Source: Sorghum bicolor
Taxonomy: Eukaryota; Streptophyta; Magnoliopsida; Poales; Poaceae
Direction: 5' to 3'
DNA: 64,000 bases
NCBI RefSeq assembly: GCF_000003195.3
Contig: NC_012876.2
Span: forward strand, 6,365,306-6,429,305
A program made the position numbers and the translations under genes. Below the pieces are notes generated by a model, which was given only the letters and a program-made list of their open reading frames with translations, was not told where the DNA came from and searched no databases. The stretch's first letter is position 1. Each line of letters starts with the position of its first letter. Below, in pieces: positions 12,334-23,251 of the stretch.

Positions 12334-14262
12334 TGAAAGGTCCAAAAGGCTAGAGGGGGGGTGAATAGCCTATTTAAATTTTCTACAAACTTCAACTAGA
12401 CAAGTTGATTAGTAAAACAAAAGGCTAAGCTATACTACCACTAGCACAACTAAGCTATGCAAGCCACCTATACAAGTCTAGTACAAGGCTAAACACTAAA
12501 GCACAACAACACTATACTAACAAGAACTAAGCTACACAAGCTAAACTAACAAGGTAGGCAAGAATGTAAAGAGAGGAGAGTGATTGTTATACCGATGTTG
12601 TAGAGAAGAGATATATCCAATCAATCACGTACACAATCACAAGAGAGACCTCGGCAAGAGATGACACAAGATTTTTTACCGAGGTTCACTTGCTTCCCGG
12701 CAAGCTACTCCTCGTTGTGGTGATGCACCCACTTGATGGATCACGAGCTAATTGGCAATCCAAAGCCAAACCCTCAGCGGGTGCCGCACATCCACTCACA
12801 AGATGGGGATCCTCCAAGCCACGAGCAATCCACTAGAGTAGCCAATTGCGATCTCCCGCGGGGAAGGCTCAAGAACCCCTCACAAATCACTTGGTGAGGC
12901 TCGAAACAATCTCCAATCACGAGCTCAACACCACCGCTGCTCCAAGCCGTCTAGGGCGTCGGGAAACACCCAAGAGTAACAAGAAATCCGCAGCAAACTC
13001 AAGAATCAAGTGCCACTAAATGCAACTCTCAAAGCAATGCACTTGAATCTCACTCAATCTCACTAGGATGAGCAATCAAGCAAGGAGATGAGTGGAGGGA
13101 GTGTTCTCTAGCTCAATGTATGTCACAAGTAATCAAATGTGCAAGAGATAACCTCCCAAAGCCGGCCACCAACTATTTATAAGCCCCTCAAGAAAACTAG
13201 TCGTTGGCTGTTTTCACTGGGCTGTAAACGGGGGCACCGGACGCTACTAAGTGAGCACCGGACGCTCGACACCCTGCGTCCGGTGCACTAGAGTTGGCCA
13301 CGTGTCCTTCCTCAATTTCGCGTGTCAGTTTCTAACGGCTACCTGCAACACACCGGACGATGGGCACCGGACGGTCCGGTGCTCACCGGACTCGTGCGCA
13401 GAGAGTTTGTCAAACTCGCGATCTCACCGGACGCTAGGCACCGGACGGTCCGGTGCTCACCGGACTCGTGCGCAGAGAGGGTTGCAAAAACCCCTCACAC
13501 CGGACGCTAACCACCGGACGCTCTCAGAGTGCGTCCGGTGCTTACCGGACGCTGAGGCCAGCGTCCGGTGCCTCCGCACTCAGCGTCCGGTGAGTGTTTC
13601 TCAGTGAGAAAACACTCCCGCGACTTCTCTAAATTTCCCACCGGCGCAATAGAAAATATACACTTATTTTTCTCAAAAGCGCCGAATTCCGCCGAGCTTG
13701 TGAGTGTGTTAGCTTTTCACTGAGTGTGTTAGCGAGTGTGAAAGCCCAAGCTCGGCGGGAGGGAGAGAGGAACCCACACCCCTCTGAACCCTAGGAACTC
13801 CACCTCCTTTGTAAATGTGCTAACACCAACAAGTGTACACCACCAAAGTGCAAGTGTGTTAGCTTTTCACAAATATTTTCACCAAAGGAGTTAAGTTAGC
13901 ACTTTACTTGATCCTAATACATATGCTCAAGATATGGACCTAGTAGCACTTGATTCGAGAGATGACCGTGATTTCCCCTCTTGATAGTCGGCTATCTATC
14001 CTAAACACGGTCAATCACTTCTGTACTCATCTTAGACCGGCAAAAGTAAAACCCTATGTTTATACCTTTGCCTTGATAACTTTGCTCCTCGTCTATCACC
14101 ATGATCTCCACTTCATGCTTCATCCCTTTGTGATCGTGTGGCCACCTTTCCATGCCACCATGCTCCTTCATCACATGTGTTGCTATGCCTAACTTAAGTC
14201 ACTTAAACAAAAGACATTAGCAACTTGGTGTCATTAATTACCAAAACCAAACTTGGCTTTCA
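12334..14262 (+). mobile_element. Probable solo LTR (1.93 kb) with 5-bp target duplication
   Basis: The insert begins TGAAAGG and ends GGCTTTCA, giving TG...CA termini with a 6-bp inverted repeat. It is flanked by a perfect 5-bp duplication cttgt (12329-12333 and 14263-14267). Removing it together with one cttgt rejoins the LINE-A reverse transcriptase frame exactly. No primer-binding site, polypurine tract, internal LTR pair or coding domain is visible, so a solo LTR left by LTR-LTR recombination fits best. A non-autonomous LTR element is the alternative. The motif gaggggggtgaatagcc near the left end recalls a repeat common in grass genomes; I cannot name the family. Confidence 0.72.
13231..13600. 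repeat. GTCCGGTG/CACCGGAC-rich minisatellite inside the solo LTR
   Basis: The octamer caccggac and its complement recur many times in about 370 bp. Larger units start at 13352, 13426 and 13499 (spacing 74 and 73 bp); the first two share the stretch from gcaccggacggtccggtg to tgcgcagagag. The palindromic core accggacggtccggt can form short hairpins. Confidence 0.8.
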
Positions 14263-15990
14263 CTTGTGCCGTGCTACAATACGCTGATGACACCCTGATT
14301 GTCTTCAGAGCCGAGGTCACCGTGGCTTACAGAGTCAGGGAAATTCTTGATCAATTTGCGGAATTGAGTGGGCTACATATCAACTACGGCAAGAGTACGC
14401 TAACGCCAATACACACGGCCGACTCAATTGTCGGCCAGTGCGCTCAGACCTTAGGATGCACCATTGGAGAATTCTCTCAATCCTACCTGGGCTTGCCTCT
14501 GTCCATTTACAAGTTGCCTATTTCAGCCTTCATGGTGTATATCCAAAAGGCTGACAAGTTCCTGAGTTCTTGGCAAGCTGACCTGCTGAATCCGATGGGA
14601 AGATCAGTGCTTGTCAACTCGGTTTTGGACTCCCTGCTGGTGTACCTAATGAGCTCCCTGCAGATTCCAGCTGCAACGATAGAGCTCATGGACAAAACAC
14701 GCAGAGCCTTCCTTTGGTCTGCTGATAAAAACGGAAAATCTTCCCCGGCTGCCTGCCTTGTGGCCTGGTTAAAAGTATGCTCTCCAAAAGAACAGGGTGG
14801 TCTCGATATTAGGGACCTTGGGATTCAAAACATCTGCTTACTCCTAAAGTTAATCCATAGGTTGCACTGCCCACAGTCCTCGGCATGGGCTACTTGGGTA
14901 CAAGGTTGTGCATCCTTGGTTACTCTAAGTGGTGATCTGGTGGGAGACCATTGGAAGACGCTGCAGGATCTGCTGCTGTTATATCAGGCCATCACTTCTG
15001 TGGTTCTCGGGGATGGTCGTAATTGCTCCTTCTGGTTTGATGTTTGGCTGGGTAACGAATGCATGGCAGAAAGGTTCCCAGAGCTGCTCACTCACTGCAC
15101 GGACTCTTCAACGTCCATGACACTATGAGCAGGGGACTACAGTCAGTTCTTGTGTCCAGGTTCTCGGGAATTGCCGAAGTCCAGTTACATTCGGTGCAAC
15201 AGCTCCTGAATCAAACGGTTCTCTCCAATGAACCAGATAAAAGGCAATCGACCTTCCTCAGGCCGGACCAAAGCTTGGACACTGCAGCACTCTACAAGAT
15301 GATCAAGGCAAAAGGACAAGGGTCTGACCCCAAGGCGGTGTTCATCTGGAAAAGCATGGTGCCTCCCAGAGTTAAAATGTTCATGTGGGTCCTAATGCAG
15401 AGGAAAATCCAATGTCGACAAGTCCTCCTCAAGAAAAGAATTGTTGACTCTGCAATCTGCGAAATCTGCAGCCTTCAAATTGAGTCCCCAGAACACATCA
15501 TCCACGGCTGCTCAATTGGGAGGGAAGTCTGGACTAGGCTGCGCCTGCAGTCCATGCTAACGTCGAATGTCTCGGAAATGCACTTGGTCAGCAACCGATC
15601 TCCATCGCCTATACCAGAATTACCTACCTTCCTATCCCTAGTCTGTTGGCACATCTGGAAGGCACGAAACGCCCCTGTTTTCAGACAAGAAACAGTGACA
15701 GTCGAACAACTGCTTATCGATTGCAAAGCAGCAGCTGAACTATGGCAATTCCGGTTCCATGTTTCTAAGAGGGCTGTGGTGCCTACCTGGTGTAACATCC
15801 TGTCGATGGCTTGACAGTCGTAAAGCTTGAAGTTATAAGTTAGAAACAACTAGCCTCCCCTTCTGCAACTTCGCTGTTGCGCCTATTGTAATTGCTACCT
15901 ATGTTAAGAGCCGTTTTGGGCTAAAATAAAATGATTTCCAGGTGGGGAACGACTCCCCCCCGTTGACCCTCAAAAAAAAAGTGCAAAAAA

Positions 15991-16510
15991 AAGAGAGTCA
16001 ATGAAAGATACAATTAGCACAAGAGTATCGACTTAACCTGAGGAGAGACAAAAATCCATAGCAATTGATAAGAATAAAATTTGAAAAATCAAAATTTAGA
16101 TTCATGACTTCATAAGATACATGATACAACAAGAGCCACCTTGATTAGTGCTAAGGTTTCAAAGTAATTGCATTTTTAAAATATACAGAGGTGCCATGCA
16201 AAGGGAAAATATAAATGTGGATAAAAAATATATAATGGTTTGTTGAAAAATTTAAATAAATATAAACTACAAAATATTTTTTATGTCTATTATGTTAGAA
16301 AACAAACAAAGAGAAAACATACAATTTAATATAAGTAATTTTTTATTAGTTAGATGTATTCCCTCCGTTATATAGCTTTTGCTATATACACATAGATGTA
16401 CTATCTAGATATGTAGTGAAAACAATATATTAAAAAAATCCAATACGTGTTATAATTTGAAATGAAAGAAATATTAAATAGTACCAAATCCTTATATCTC
16501 CTAAGATTTC
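15991..16510. other. AT-rich spacer with a possible decayed Stowaway MITE
   Basis: No coding signal. An attccctccgtt motif at about 16359 resembles a Stowaway terminus, but the matching right end near 16480 is too decayed to prove it. Confidence 0.4.
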
Positions 16511-16538
16511 CATGCGAGAGCACGGGTTGATAGACTAG
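16511..16538 (+). mobile_element. Helitron 3' end (isolated)
   Basis: catgcgagagcacggg can form a 6-bp stem with one mismatch and a 4-base loop. It is followed 10 bases later by CTAG, then T. This is the canonical Helitron 3' terminus (hairpin, then CTRR, inserted before T). I could not find the matching 5' end; the LINE-A insertion may separate the two. Confidence 0.5.
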
Positions 16539-17183
16539 TTATATTGGTTAACCTTTCATGCAATCTATATCTATACCTATTAATAAAGAGGCAAAATTTT
16601 CACCATTTTTTTTGGTGTGGACATTTTTGGTCTGGCCTATTTATTGGCCTAGACCGCCCCTCCTTTTGTATGTGCCGCGTCTTTGTATGTATAGTTCCGA
16701 TCCGACCATGACACGGCATCTACAGAGTCCTGATCTTAATCGCCCTGCTCCCCTCCGCCATGTTGAAGCCACATCGAGGCATCTGCGGATTATTTAATTC
16801 CAAGACCACCTCCGAATCATTATCGGCAACGGCACCAGCAACGCTTGCGGAGGGCACGGAGTTCAGTTTTCACAAAAATTCATACCATAGCCACCACGCA
16901 TCATATGGACAGGGGAAGGGTGCTGAGGCCTTGCTGCAAAGATAGAGGAATAGAGGATAGCAGAAGGAGACGATGCTGCTGTCCGTATGTCGCTGTCCGT
17001 ATGTCGTTGCCGGCCTGCTCGTAATAAAAAATAGTATATAGTATTATATTAGTTTTTTTATTACTACAATAAACAATGTACATATCTTATTAGATATTAT
17101 TACACATATTTACATATATTTTTTTCTACTCGAACATACAATCATAGAAATATTTGTAGCAACTCACAATCATATTTGTTGTT

Positions 17184-19294
17184 CTATAAAAAATACAACA
17201 TAAACATAACCGTGTCATCCGCATATTGCAAGATGGATAACCCATCTTGGATCAGATGCGGGATGACGCCTTCCACTTGGCCGACTCGTTTCGCTATGTT
17301 GATCAATATGGCCAACATGTCTACCACTATATTGAATAGAATCGGCGGCAATGGGTCCCCTTGTCTCAAACCTTTTTTTTGTTTGGAAGTAGGACCCTAA
17401 TTGGTCATTGACCTTAATATTCACATTACCACCTCTAGTGAATTGCTCTACCCACTGGCACCAGGTTTGGGAGAACCCCTTCATTCTATGGGTCTGTTGC
17501 AGGAAGTTCCAATTTACTTTATCATATGCCTTTTCAAAATCTAGTTTTAGGATGATCCCGTCCTATTTCTTAGAATTTAGTTCATGCAAGGTTTCATGTA
17601 AGATGACCGCCCCCTCCATTATGTTCCTGCCTGGTAAAAAAGCCGTTTGTGTGCGGCTTATAATTTTTTGTGCCACTGTAGTTAGTCTGTTTGTGGCAAC
17701 TTTTGTGAAAATTTTGAACGAAACATTCAGCAAGCAAATAGGCCTATATTGTTGAATCACTTTTGCATCTTCTTTTTTTGGTAGCAAAATTATGTTACCA
17801 AAGTTTAACCTGTGCAAATGTAGAGAGCCTTGATGGAATTCCTTGAATAGATCCATCAGATCATTTTTAATCAAGTTCCAAAAAAAACCTGATAGAATTC
17901 TGAGGGAAATCCATCCGGACCCGGGGCCTTATTGTGTTCCATTTGGAAAACTGCTGCCTTTATTTCATTTTTAGAGAACACGTCAACCAGGAGCTAATTT
18001 TCCAAAGTGGTCACCTGGGTAATATCATCAGTTTGCTGTTCATCTAGAAAGATTTGATTATTTTCTGGCGGTCCGAAAAGATTCTTGTAATAGCTAGTAA
18101 TATGCTCTTTCAGGCGAGCATCACCAGTAATTACATCCATCCCATCTTCCAACTGGAAAATACGGGTTTTACGCGGTGTCTTCCATTCGCAAGCAAATGA
18201 AAATATTTCGTATTTGCATCCCCCTCCATTAAATGTTTCGCTTTTGATCTTTGGTACCACTTTAGCTCCTATTTCCTAAGTAATTCCGCCAATCTGTCAT
18301 TTAAAACGTGCTTAAGATTTATCTCTGTTTCACTTAATATGGAAATTTCAGCTTTTTTATCTAACTCATCCAGCTTATTAGCAAGATTTGTTTCTCCTTT
18401 TTATAATTTCCACTAATATTTTTTGCCCAGCCTCTTAAGTATTGGCAGAGCCTTCTTATCTTAGCCTGCCACCTCTCCAAAGGGGAACCATTTGCAATCG
18501 TGCTATCCCACACCTCATGTACCAGATCACAAAATCCTTCCCTCGTCAACCAGCCTAATTCAAACTTGAATTGTGGCTGGTAAGATGAAGAGGAATTGTT
18601 AGTATTTAGCAACAAAGGTGTGTGATCTGAAATTTCCCTAGTCAAAGCATGTAAAGTAGTATGTGGAAATTTAGATTCCAGGACTGTGCAGAAGAGCACT
18701 CGGTCTAACCTTTCAAAGGTCTCGTTCTGCAACCGGTTAGCCCAAGTAAACTTCCTGCCCGACAACTCCACTTCCCTCAGATTTAGGGTGTCTATGCATG
18801 CGTTAAACAGGAAAGGCCACATGTCATTAAAATTATTATTATTATTGTCCTCCGGTCTACAAATATTGTTGAAATCACCACCTATCAGAATAGGTAAGGA
18901 ATCCTTCGAACATATTCTCACAAGCTCAGCCAAGAAATCAGACTTTTGTTCTTGTTGTGCTGGCCCGTAAACCGAAATTAAATTAAATTTAAGTCCTCTT
19001 GCCTGAGCCTTAGCTTAAATCTTATAAAAAAACACCTTCCTCTATCTCCCCAATATCAAAGACCACTGGATTTATCCCTAGCAGCATACCACTCGATTGA
19101 CCCCGAGGAGCCATGCAATGACAAATAAAATCTCTACGTGCACAGATATTATTTAACATGGCATTCGGAAAGCTCACACATCCGGTTTCCAATGAGGCTA
19201 TGAAGTCTAGGTTTTTCTCTTTTGTAAGGTCAGACAGAAACTTGTATTTCTTGGAATCAGCAAAGCCATTACAATTCCAGAAGATACCTTTCAT
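17184..19294 (-). pseudogene. LINE-B ORF2 fragments (endonuclease and reverse transcriptase)
   Basis: Reading the minus strand from 19294: endonuclease start FWNCNGFADSKKYKFL, then LIGGDFNNICRPED and GRKFTWANRL (18933-18361) with SDHTPLLL, then RT parts IILLPKKEDAKVIQQYRPIC (17874-17563), FLPGRNIMEGAV and MRQGDPLPPILFN with LQYADDTVMF (17369-17184). The pieces lie in several frames with stops between them. Coding similarity ends just after YADD at about 17190, so the C-terminal third and poly(A) tail are missing. The endonuclease start (NCNG) and spacing differ from LINE-A and LINE-C, so it is a separate L1 lineage. Confidence 0.85.
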
Positions 19295-19822
19295 TGTGAG
19301 GAATTTTGTTTATGAGCTTTATTATTATTATTTAATTATTATTTTTTTATTTCTTTTTGGCCTTGGTTTTTGTGATATGGGTGACCTTAAACAAACCGGA
19401 TCACAGCCCCCATCACCTAGCACTTCAGCCGCCTCAGCACAGATTAAGTTCAGTGCTTCATAATCCAAAATGTCCCCTTCAGAGCCCACAAATTGTCCAT
19501 CATCTGGTGCATTATTCAATTTTTGTGTACTACTCTGCTCCGCTTCAGCAAGTCTGCTAGATTCTAACTCCCTAAGAAAATCTAAAGAACTCTCTATTTC
19601 AGGGACACTATTACCTAGAGAAACACCTAACTGATTTGTATTTGTTAAAAAGGTAGAAACATCAAAGGTATTTTAAAGAAACAATTTTTGAACCTTTACC
19701 TTTGCTCGTGGCGCCCTCCAAGTTTCTGCTAGCCTTTAGCTTTGAAGCCCTCTCCAGCGAGTCTTGGCTTGAAAAGGAGGCCGTGTGTTTGCTCGATCTT
19801 ATAGGTGACACTGTCCCCTCCT

Positions 19823-22633
19823 TTAACATACTCTAGATTTGTCTCTAGAATTGTTCCCAGTGGACATCGAGCTTGCCTTGCACAGCTTTCCCCCCACCTC
19901 CGTAGACCCGATCGGAGTGAGTATAACAATTGGCTTGTTTGCACCAAAGCTATTGTCACTCACAACCATTTGTTGTTCTATGGGTTGGGACTGCACCTTG
20001 GCATTTGGCGCCTTTGCAGCAGGGTCAGCTGGCTTTTCAGAAGCCATGCCTGAAGCTTTTGTCCCTTTGTCATCCAATTTCTCAGAAGCTTTGTTCTGTT
20101 TCCCCTTTCCATCTTCATTTTCTTTTTCAGTCGGTTCACTCTCCTTTGGGTCCTCATCCATAGGGGCATCCATATCAATTACTATTGGGTCATCGGAGTC
20201 CAACTCGTCCTTGACCCGAAACTGTAACTCATAAATGAATTCCCCTATTCCCACATCCACTAAATTTGGAATGAGGCTCGGATCAAGCACAGCTACCTTG
20301 AGTCTTGCCCTTCCAAATTTATCTGTGAATTTCATATCCACTACATGTGGAACTCCCAAGATTGTACCGACTGCCCAAATAATTGGGAATATCCTTAAGT
20401 CTTTAGGTAGTCCACGGAATTGAACCCACACTTTATTCATTTCATACTTGTACACTTCATTGTCTACCTCCTTCTCAAAGCGGATCTGCCCCTTTACCTT
20501 TTTTAAGTCCATCAGGCCCCAATTTTGATAACACAATTGAGAACATCTAAACTTGGGAAATAAGTGTAAAAGGTTTTGCTTCCCTTCTCCTCAACCACCC
20601 AGTCTTTCATGCCAGGCATAAGGTTTTCAAGTTCCACTGCCAAATCTTCAGCAGTAGGGGAACCATCCAACACACACACAATGGCCGAGGTATCAAGATC
20701 TTTGGACTTTGAATTTTCAGTCACTGGAATATGATAAAATCCTAGCCCTTCCACGGCATAACCACAAGGATTTACAGATACATTTAAACTCTTTAAGTTT
20801 GGGCAAACCTTCTTAACATGATCCCCAAAACAAATGTCACACTTGAGTATAGTAGTGCATTCGTTAATGGTGTGACCCTTTGTGTAACAGCGAAAGCAAT
20901 ATGGTTTATCTTTGCTTTTTTGATTGCCCTTGTTGGATGACTCAGGGATTTCAAGCTTTGTTGCGGAAACTGAACTAGCAGGGGCAGTGTCAGGTAATTG
21001 AGCGAAAGGGATTACCGAAGCCGCGGAAGCCCTCCTCCTCTAGTGATCATGGAACTCTCTCTAGCTTCTTCAGTCTTTGCATCCCCATCACTGGTAGGTA
21101 CACCATAGAGATTCACTCCACTTGTGCCACTCACCAAAGTTCCTCCTGGTGAAGACCCGCCAGGGCCCTTGGTAGTAGATGCTGTAGCAGTGAAGCCCCC
21201 TCCTCCAGGTACATCCGTGGTAGCAGCTTTTTCATTACCGCCGGTGCTTCCCATCGGCACTCCGAATATCAATGTCCCGCGTGTAGCGTTTGGTCCGGCC
21301 TGAGGACCAAACCCAACATGGGTAAAACTCCCACTGCCAACGCTGAAGCCAGTTCCCGTTGCTGCCTCCGCCTGATCGTTTGCCACCGGATGAGCACTGG
21401 CCGATCCGAATGTCGCCATTGCATTTGTTTGTGCAGGTCCGAAGGCCTGTCCCCGTGCCACTTGGTAGGATGAAGGAGCGCGACCACGGTTCGCAGTCCA
21501 TCCGCCCTGGTGTCCACGGTTCTGGAAACCGCCGGTATTGATGTGGGCGCCGCCCTGTCCACCACAGCCTTGCACACGCCGGCCACGGTCCCGAGACGGG
21601 AAGCCACCTGCGCGATTTCCACCAAACCATAGATTAAACCCAGGATTGAACCCTGAGTTAAACCCCCTTCTGTTCTGGTTCGCCATGCCTCCACTTTGGA
21701 CCACGTCGGCGTACGATCTGGTTGCGCACGCGTGAGCGACGAGCTACGGTGGCGGCGGTTTTGTACGAGTTTGCGAATGCCTAGGTCAAGTGCCTGTTCT
21801 AGCGAAGAGAGCACAAAGACCCGGCATGGGTCGAAACACCCAACCTGACCCAAGGAAGATTTTTTCTGGGCAGGGATATCGGTCTGGGCCAGGCCCCTTT
21901 GTCAAGTGATCAAGCGATCCCACCGTCCTTTTGGCCGGAAGGGTTGCAACGCTCAGACTCGGAAAAGCCGGATCTCCTCCTGCGAGATTTTTGGTGATTG
22001 GATGTTCGAAACTTTTTAAATTCGCCTCCATTAAACTCCTGATCGCCCCCGACGTCACCGGCGGTGGCCTAACCAGGTGCGACGGGCGCGTCCGCGGACA
22101 ACTCTTTTGGAGTGCCGTCGAAAGAGCATCGCCCAGCGTTCTTGGTGGTGACACCCTCCTCGCCGGCAATGGGCCTTGCCACGGCTCCACGGCCGTCGCC
22201 TTCCTGTGAACCAAGTCTGCGACCAGAGCAAGAGAACATGGCGTTCAGCCGAGGCCACGTTACCTGAAGCCAGCGCCTTCTCTGCTTTAGCAAGATCCTC
22301 CATCGAGTACCCTGCATCCAGCGCTTCAGTTATGAACTCCACCGTTGATGGGCTACCGTCGTCGTCGTCATCGGACTCTGGACCTGCCCAGAAGTTGAAC
22401 GGAATTGGTGTAGACTCGCCCTCCGTCGAGGTGATCACTGTCGCCGGACCAACTGCGTCATCCCTCACCGCGTGGATCGGCTTAGGCCGGACAGTTAATG
22501 CCACAGCCGCATTCACCAGCTGCGACAGAGCCGCACGTCTCGTCTTGCGCTTTTCCTCCCCTTCGTCATCGTCTTCGGACCCTCCCTCCAGAGCAGGCCT
22601 CGTCGGCCGCCTGTTCACCGGCCGCCTGCCCAC
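19823..22633 (-). pseudogene. LINE-B ORF1 fragments (gag-like, zinc knuckles)
   Basis: Reading down the minus strand from 22633: an acidic and basic N-terminal part (22633-22055), a Gly/Asn/Arg-rich part (21704-21012, many NRGG/GGF runs), two zinc knuckles around 20920-20810 (CFRCYTKGHTINEC and CDICFGDHVKKVC), then a DUF4283-like segment (20754-19823) with VWVQFRGLPKDLRIFPIIW and an acidic tail. Frame changes at about 20530 and in the Gly-rich part break it. Plant L1 ORF1 proteins have these parts but usually with the DUF4283 region first, so the order here is unusual. 19300-19820 holds only decayed sequence of the same element. Confidence 0.7.
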
Positions 22634-22751
22634 TCACCGAAGGGAAGGAGCGAGTTTCATACGACCCATTGTTAAATAGTTTTGTGAACCCCAAGTCATT
22701 TAGATGACTGTATAAAAAGTCCCGTTGCAATGCACGGACATGTTTTGCTAG

Positions 22752-23251
22752 TAATGCTTAAATAGAATCTGCTTTTCGAAAGGAGTCGGACAATTGCGAC
22801 TCATGTCCATTGTCCACACCTCAAAGTTTAAAGGCAAGAGCAATAGCCTGTCCTGTCCTGTCCTTGTCCAACCCAAAGAATTTATTCCGGTTCTTTGAAA
22901 GAAATATCTCCAGCTTTCAGTAGGGGCCAAAGCACCTCCTGTTTCCTCCCAAAAAAAAAAAGAAATATCTCCAGCATGTGTGAATACTGAGTGCTCGACT
23001 CTGGACTCTGCTCGTCTCAATAATTCATCTGACCCATCCAACACTCGCTGTTCTTTCGCTGGCATCGACGCCACGCCTCCCATCGCCATCAGAATCGATA
23101 TGCTCTTCCAAAGACATCAGATTCGTTACTCTTTCCGTAGAAAATGCTCAAGCTCGCCCAGCACTGAGCACTCCCCGTCGCCGCTCGCTCCCATACACAT
23201 CTCCGGCGCATCGTAGCTGCGAGTGAGATCGAGCTTGTCGGCAGCAGAGCA
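22752..23251 (+). promoter_or_regulatory. Proximal promoter and 5' leader region of the NLR gene
   Basis: 500 bp separate the Helitron 3' end from the NLR ATG. No clear TATA box can be chosen. A short A-rich run (22949-22961) lies within it. Everything further upstream is transposon sequence, so the NLR has either a very compact promoter or one that uses Helitron DNA. Confidence 0.4.

Larger units (their letters stand above)
10276..15814 (+). pseudogene. LINE-A ORF2 (endonuclease, reverse transcriptase), split by insertion
   Basis: The ATG at 10276 opens a frame with a TAG at 10324 in place of the Trp codon before NVRGLGD, the first endonuclease motif. Endonuclease motifs follow: IQESKL, LLGDFNLV, DRRFTW and SDHTPLLLSL. 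Reverse transcriptase follows with an internal TAG at 11938 just before TGFVKGRSISD. The frame is broken at 12334 by the LTR-like insert and resumes at 14268 with AVLQYADDTLIVF, so the insert lies four codons upstream of the catalytic YADD. A frameshift near 15110 moves the C-terminal zf-RVT part (VFIWKSMVPPRVKMFMW) to another frame ending at 15814. The protein family nicks target DNA and copies element RNA; this copy cannot. Confidence 0.88.
7182..15980 (+). mobile_element. L1-type LINE (LINE-A), interrupted by an LTR-like insert
   Basis: A non-LTR retrotransposon with a zinc-knuckle ORF1 and an ORF2 carrying endonuclease, reverse transcriptase and a zf-RVT region, ending in an A-rich tail (15972-15980). 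The flanks carry an imperfect target duplication: aaaaagtgcaa at 7166-7176 and 15976-15986, both followed by A/G-rich bases. Without the 1.9 kb insert (12334-14262) the element is about 6.9 kb, near the normal full length of plant L1 elements. Both frames carry stops and ORF2 a frameshift, so this copy is dead. Confidence 0.9.
16564..22751 (+). mobile_element. Putative non-autonomous Helitron carrying an inverted LINE
   Basis: The left end tctatatctatacctatt, preceded by A, matches the TC-starting 5' ends of grass Helitrons; an alternative start is the TC at 16570. The right end has a hairpin (cccgttgcaatgcacgg, one bulge), then tgttttg and CTAG at 22748-22751, followed by T. The A/T host junction and absence of a target duplication are the Helitron rule. 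The interior holds about 600 bp of non-coding DNA and then a decayed LINE in reverse orientation. No Rep/helicase is visible, so it would depend on another element. The right end lies 500 bp upstream of the NLR start codon. Confidence 0.65.

Noticed and set aside
13231..13600. CRISPR-like array of regular repeats
   Set aside because: The repeats are on both strands without unique spacers and lie inside an LTR-like insert of a plant genome.
22055..22633. An acidic host protein upstream of the NLR on the minus strand
   Set aside because: It is continuous with LINE-B ORF1 and lies inside the Helitron-bounded segment, so it is retroelement coding sequence.
16564..22751. Autonomous Helitron
   Set aside because: No Rep or helicase motif in the interior; the coding remnants belong to a LINE.
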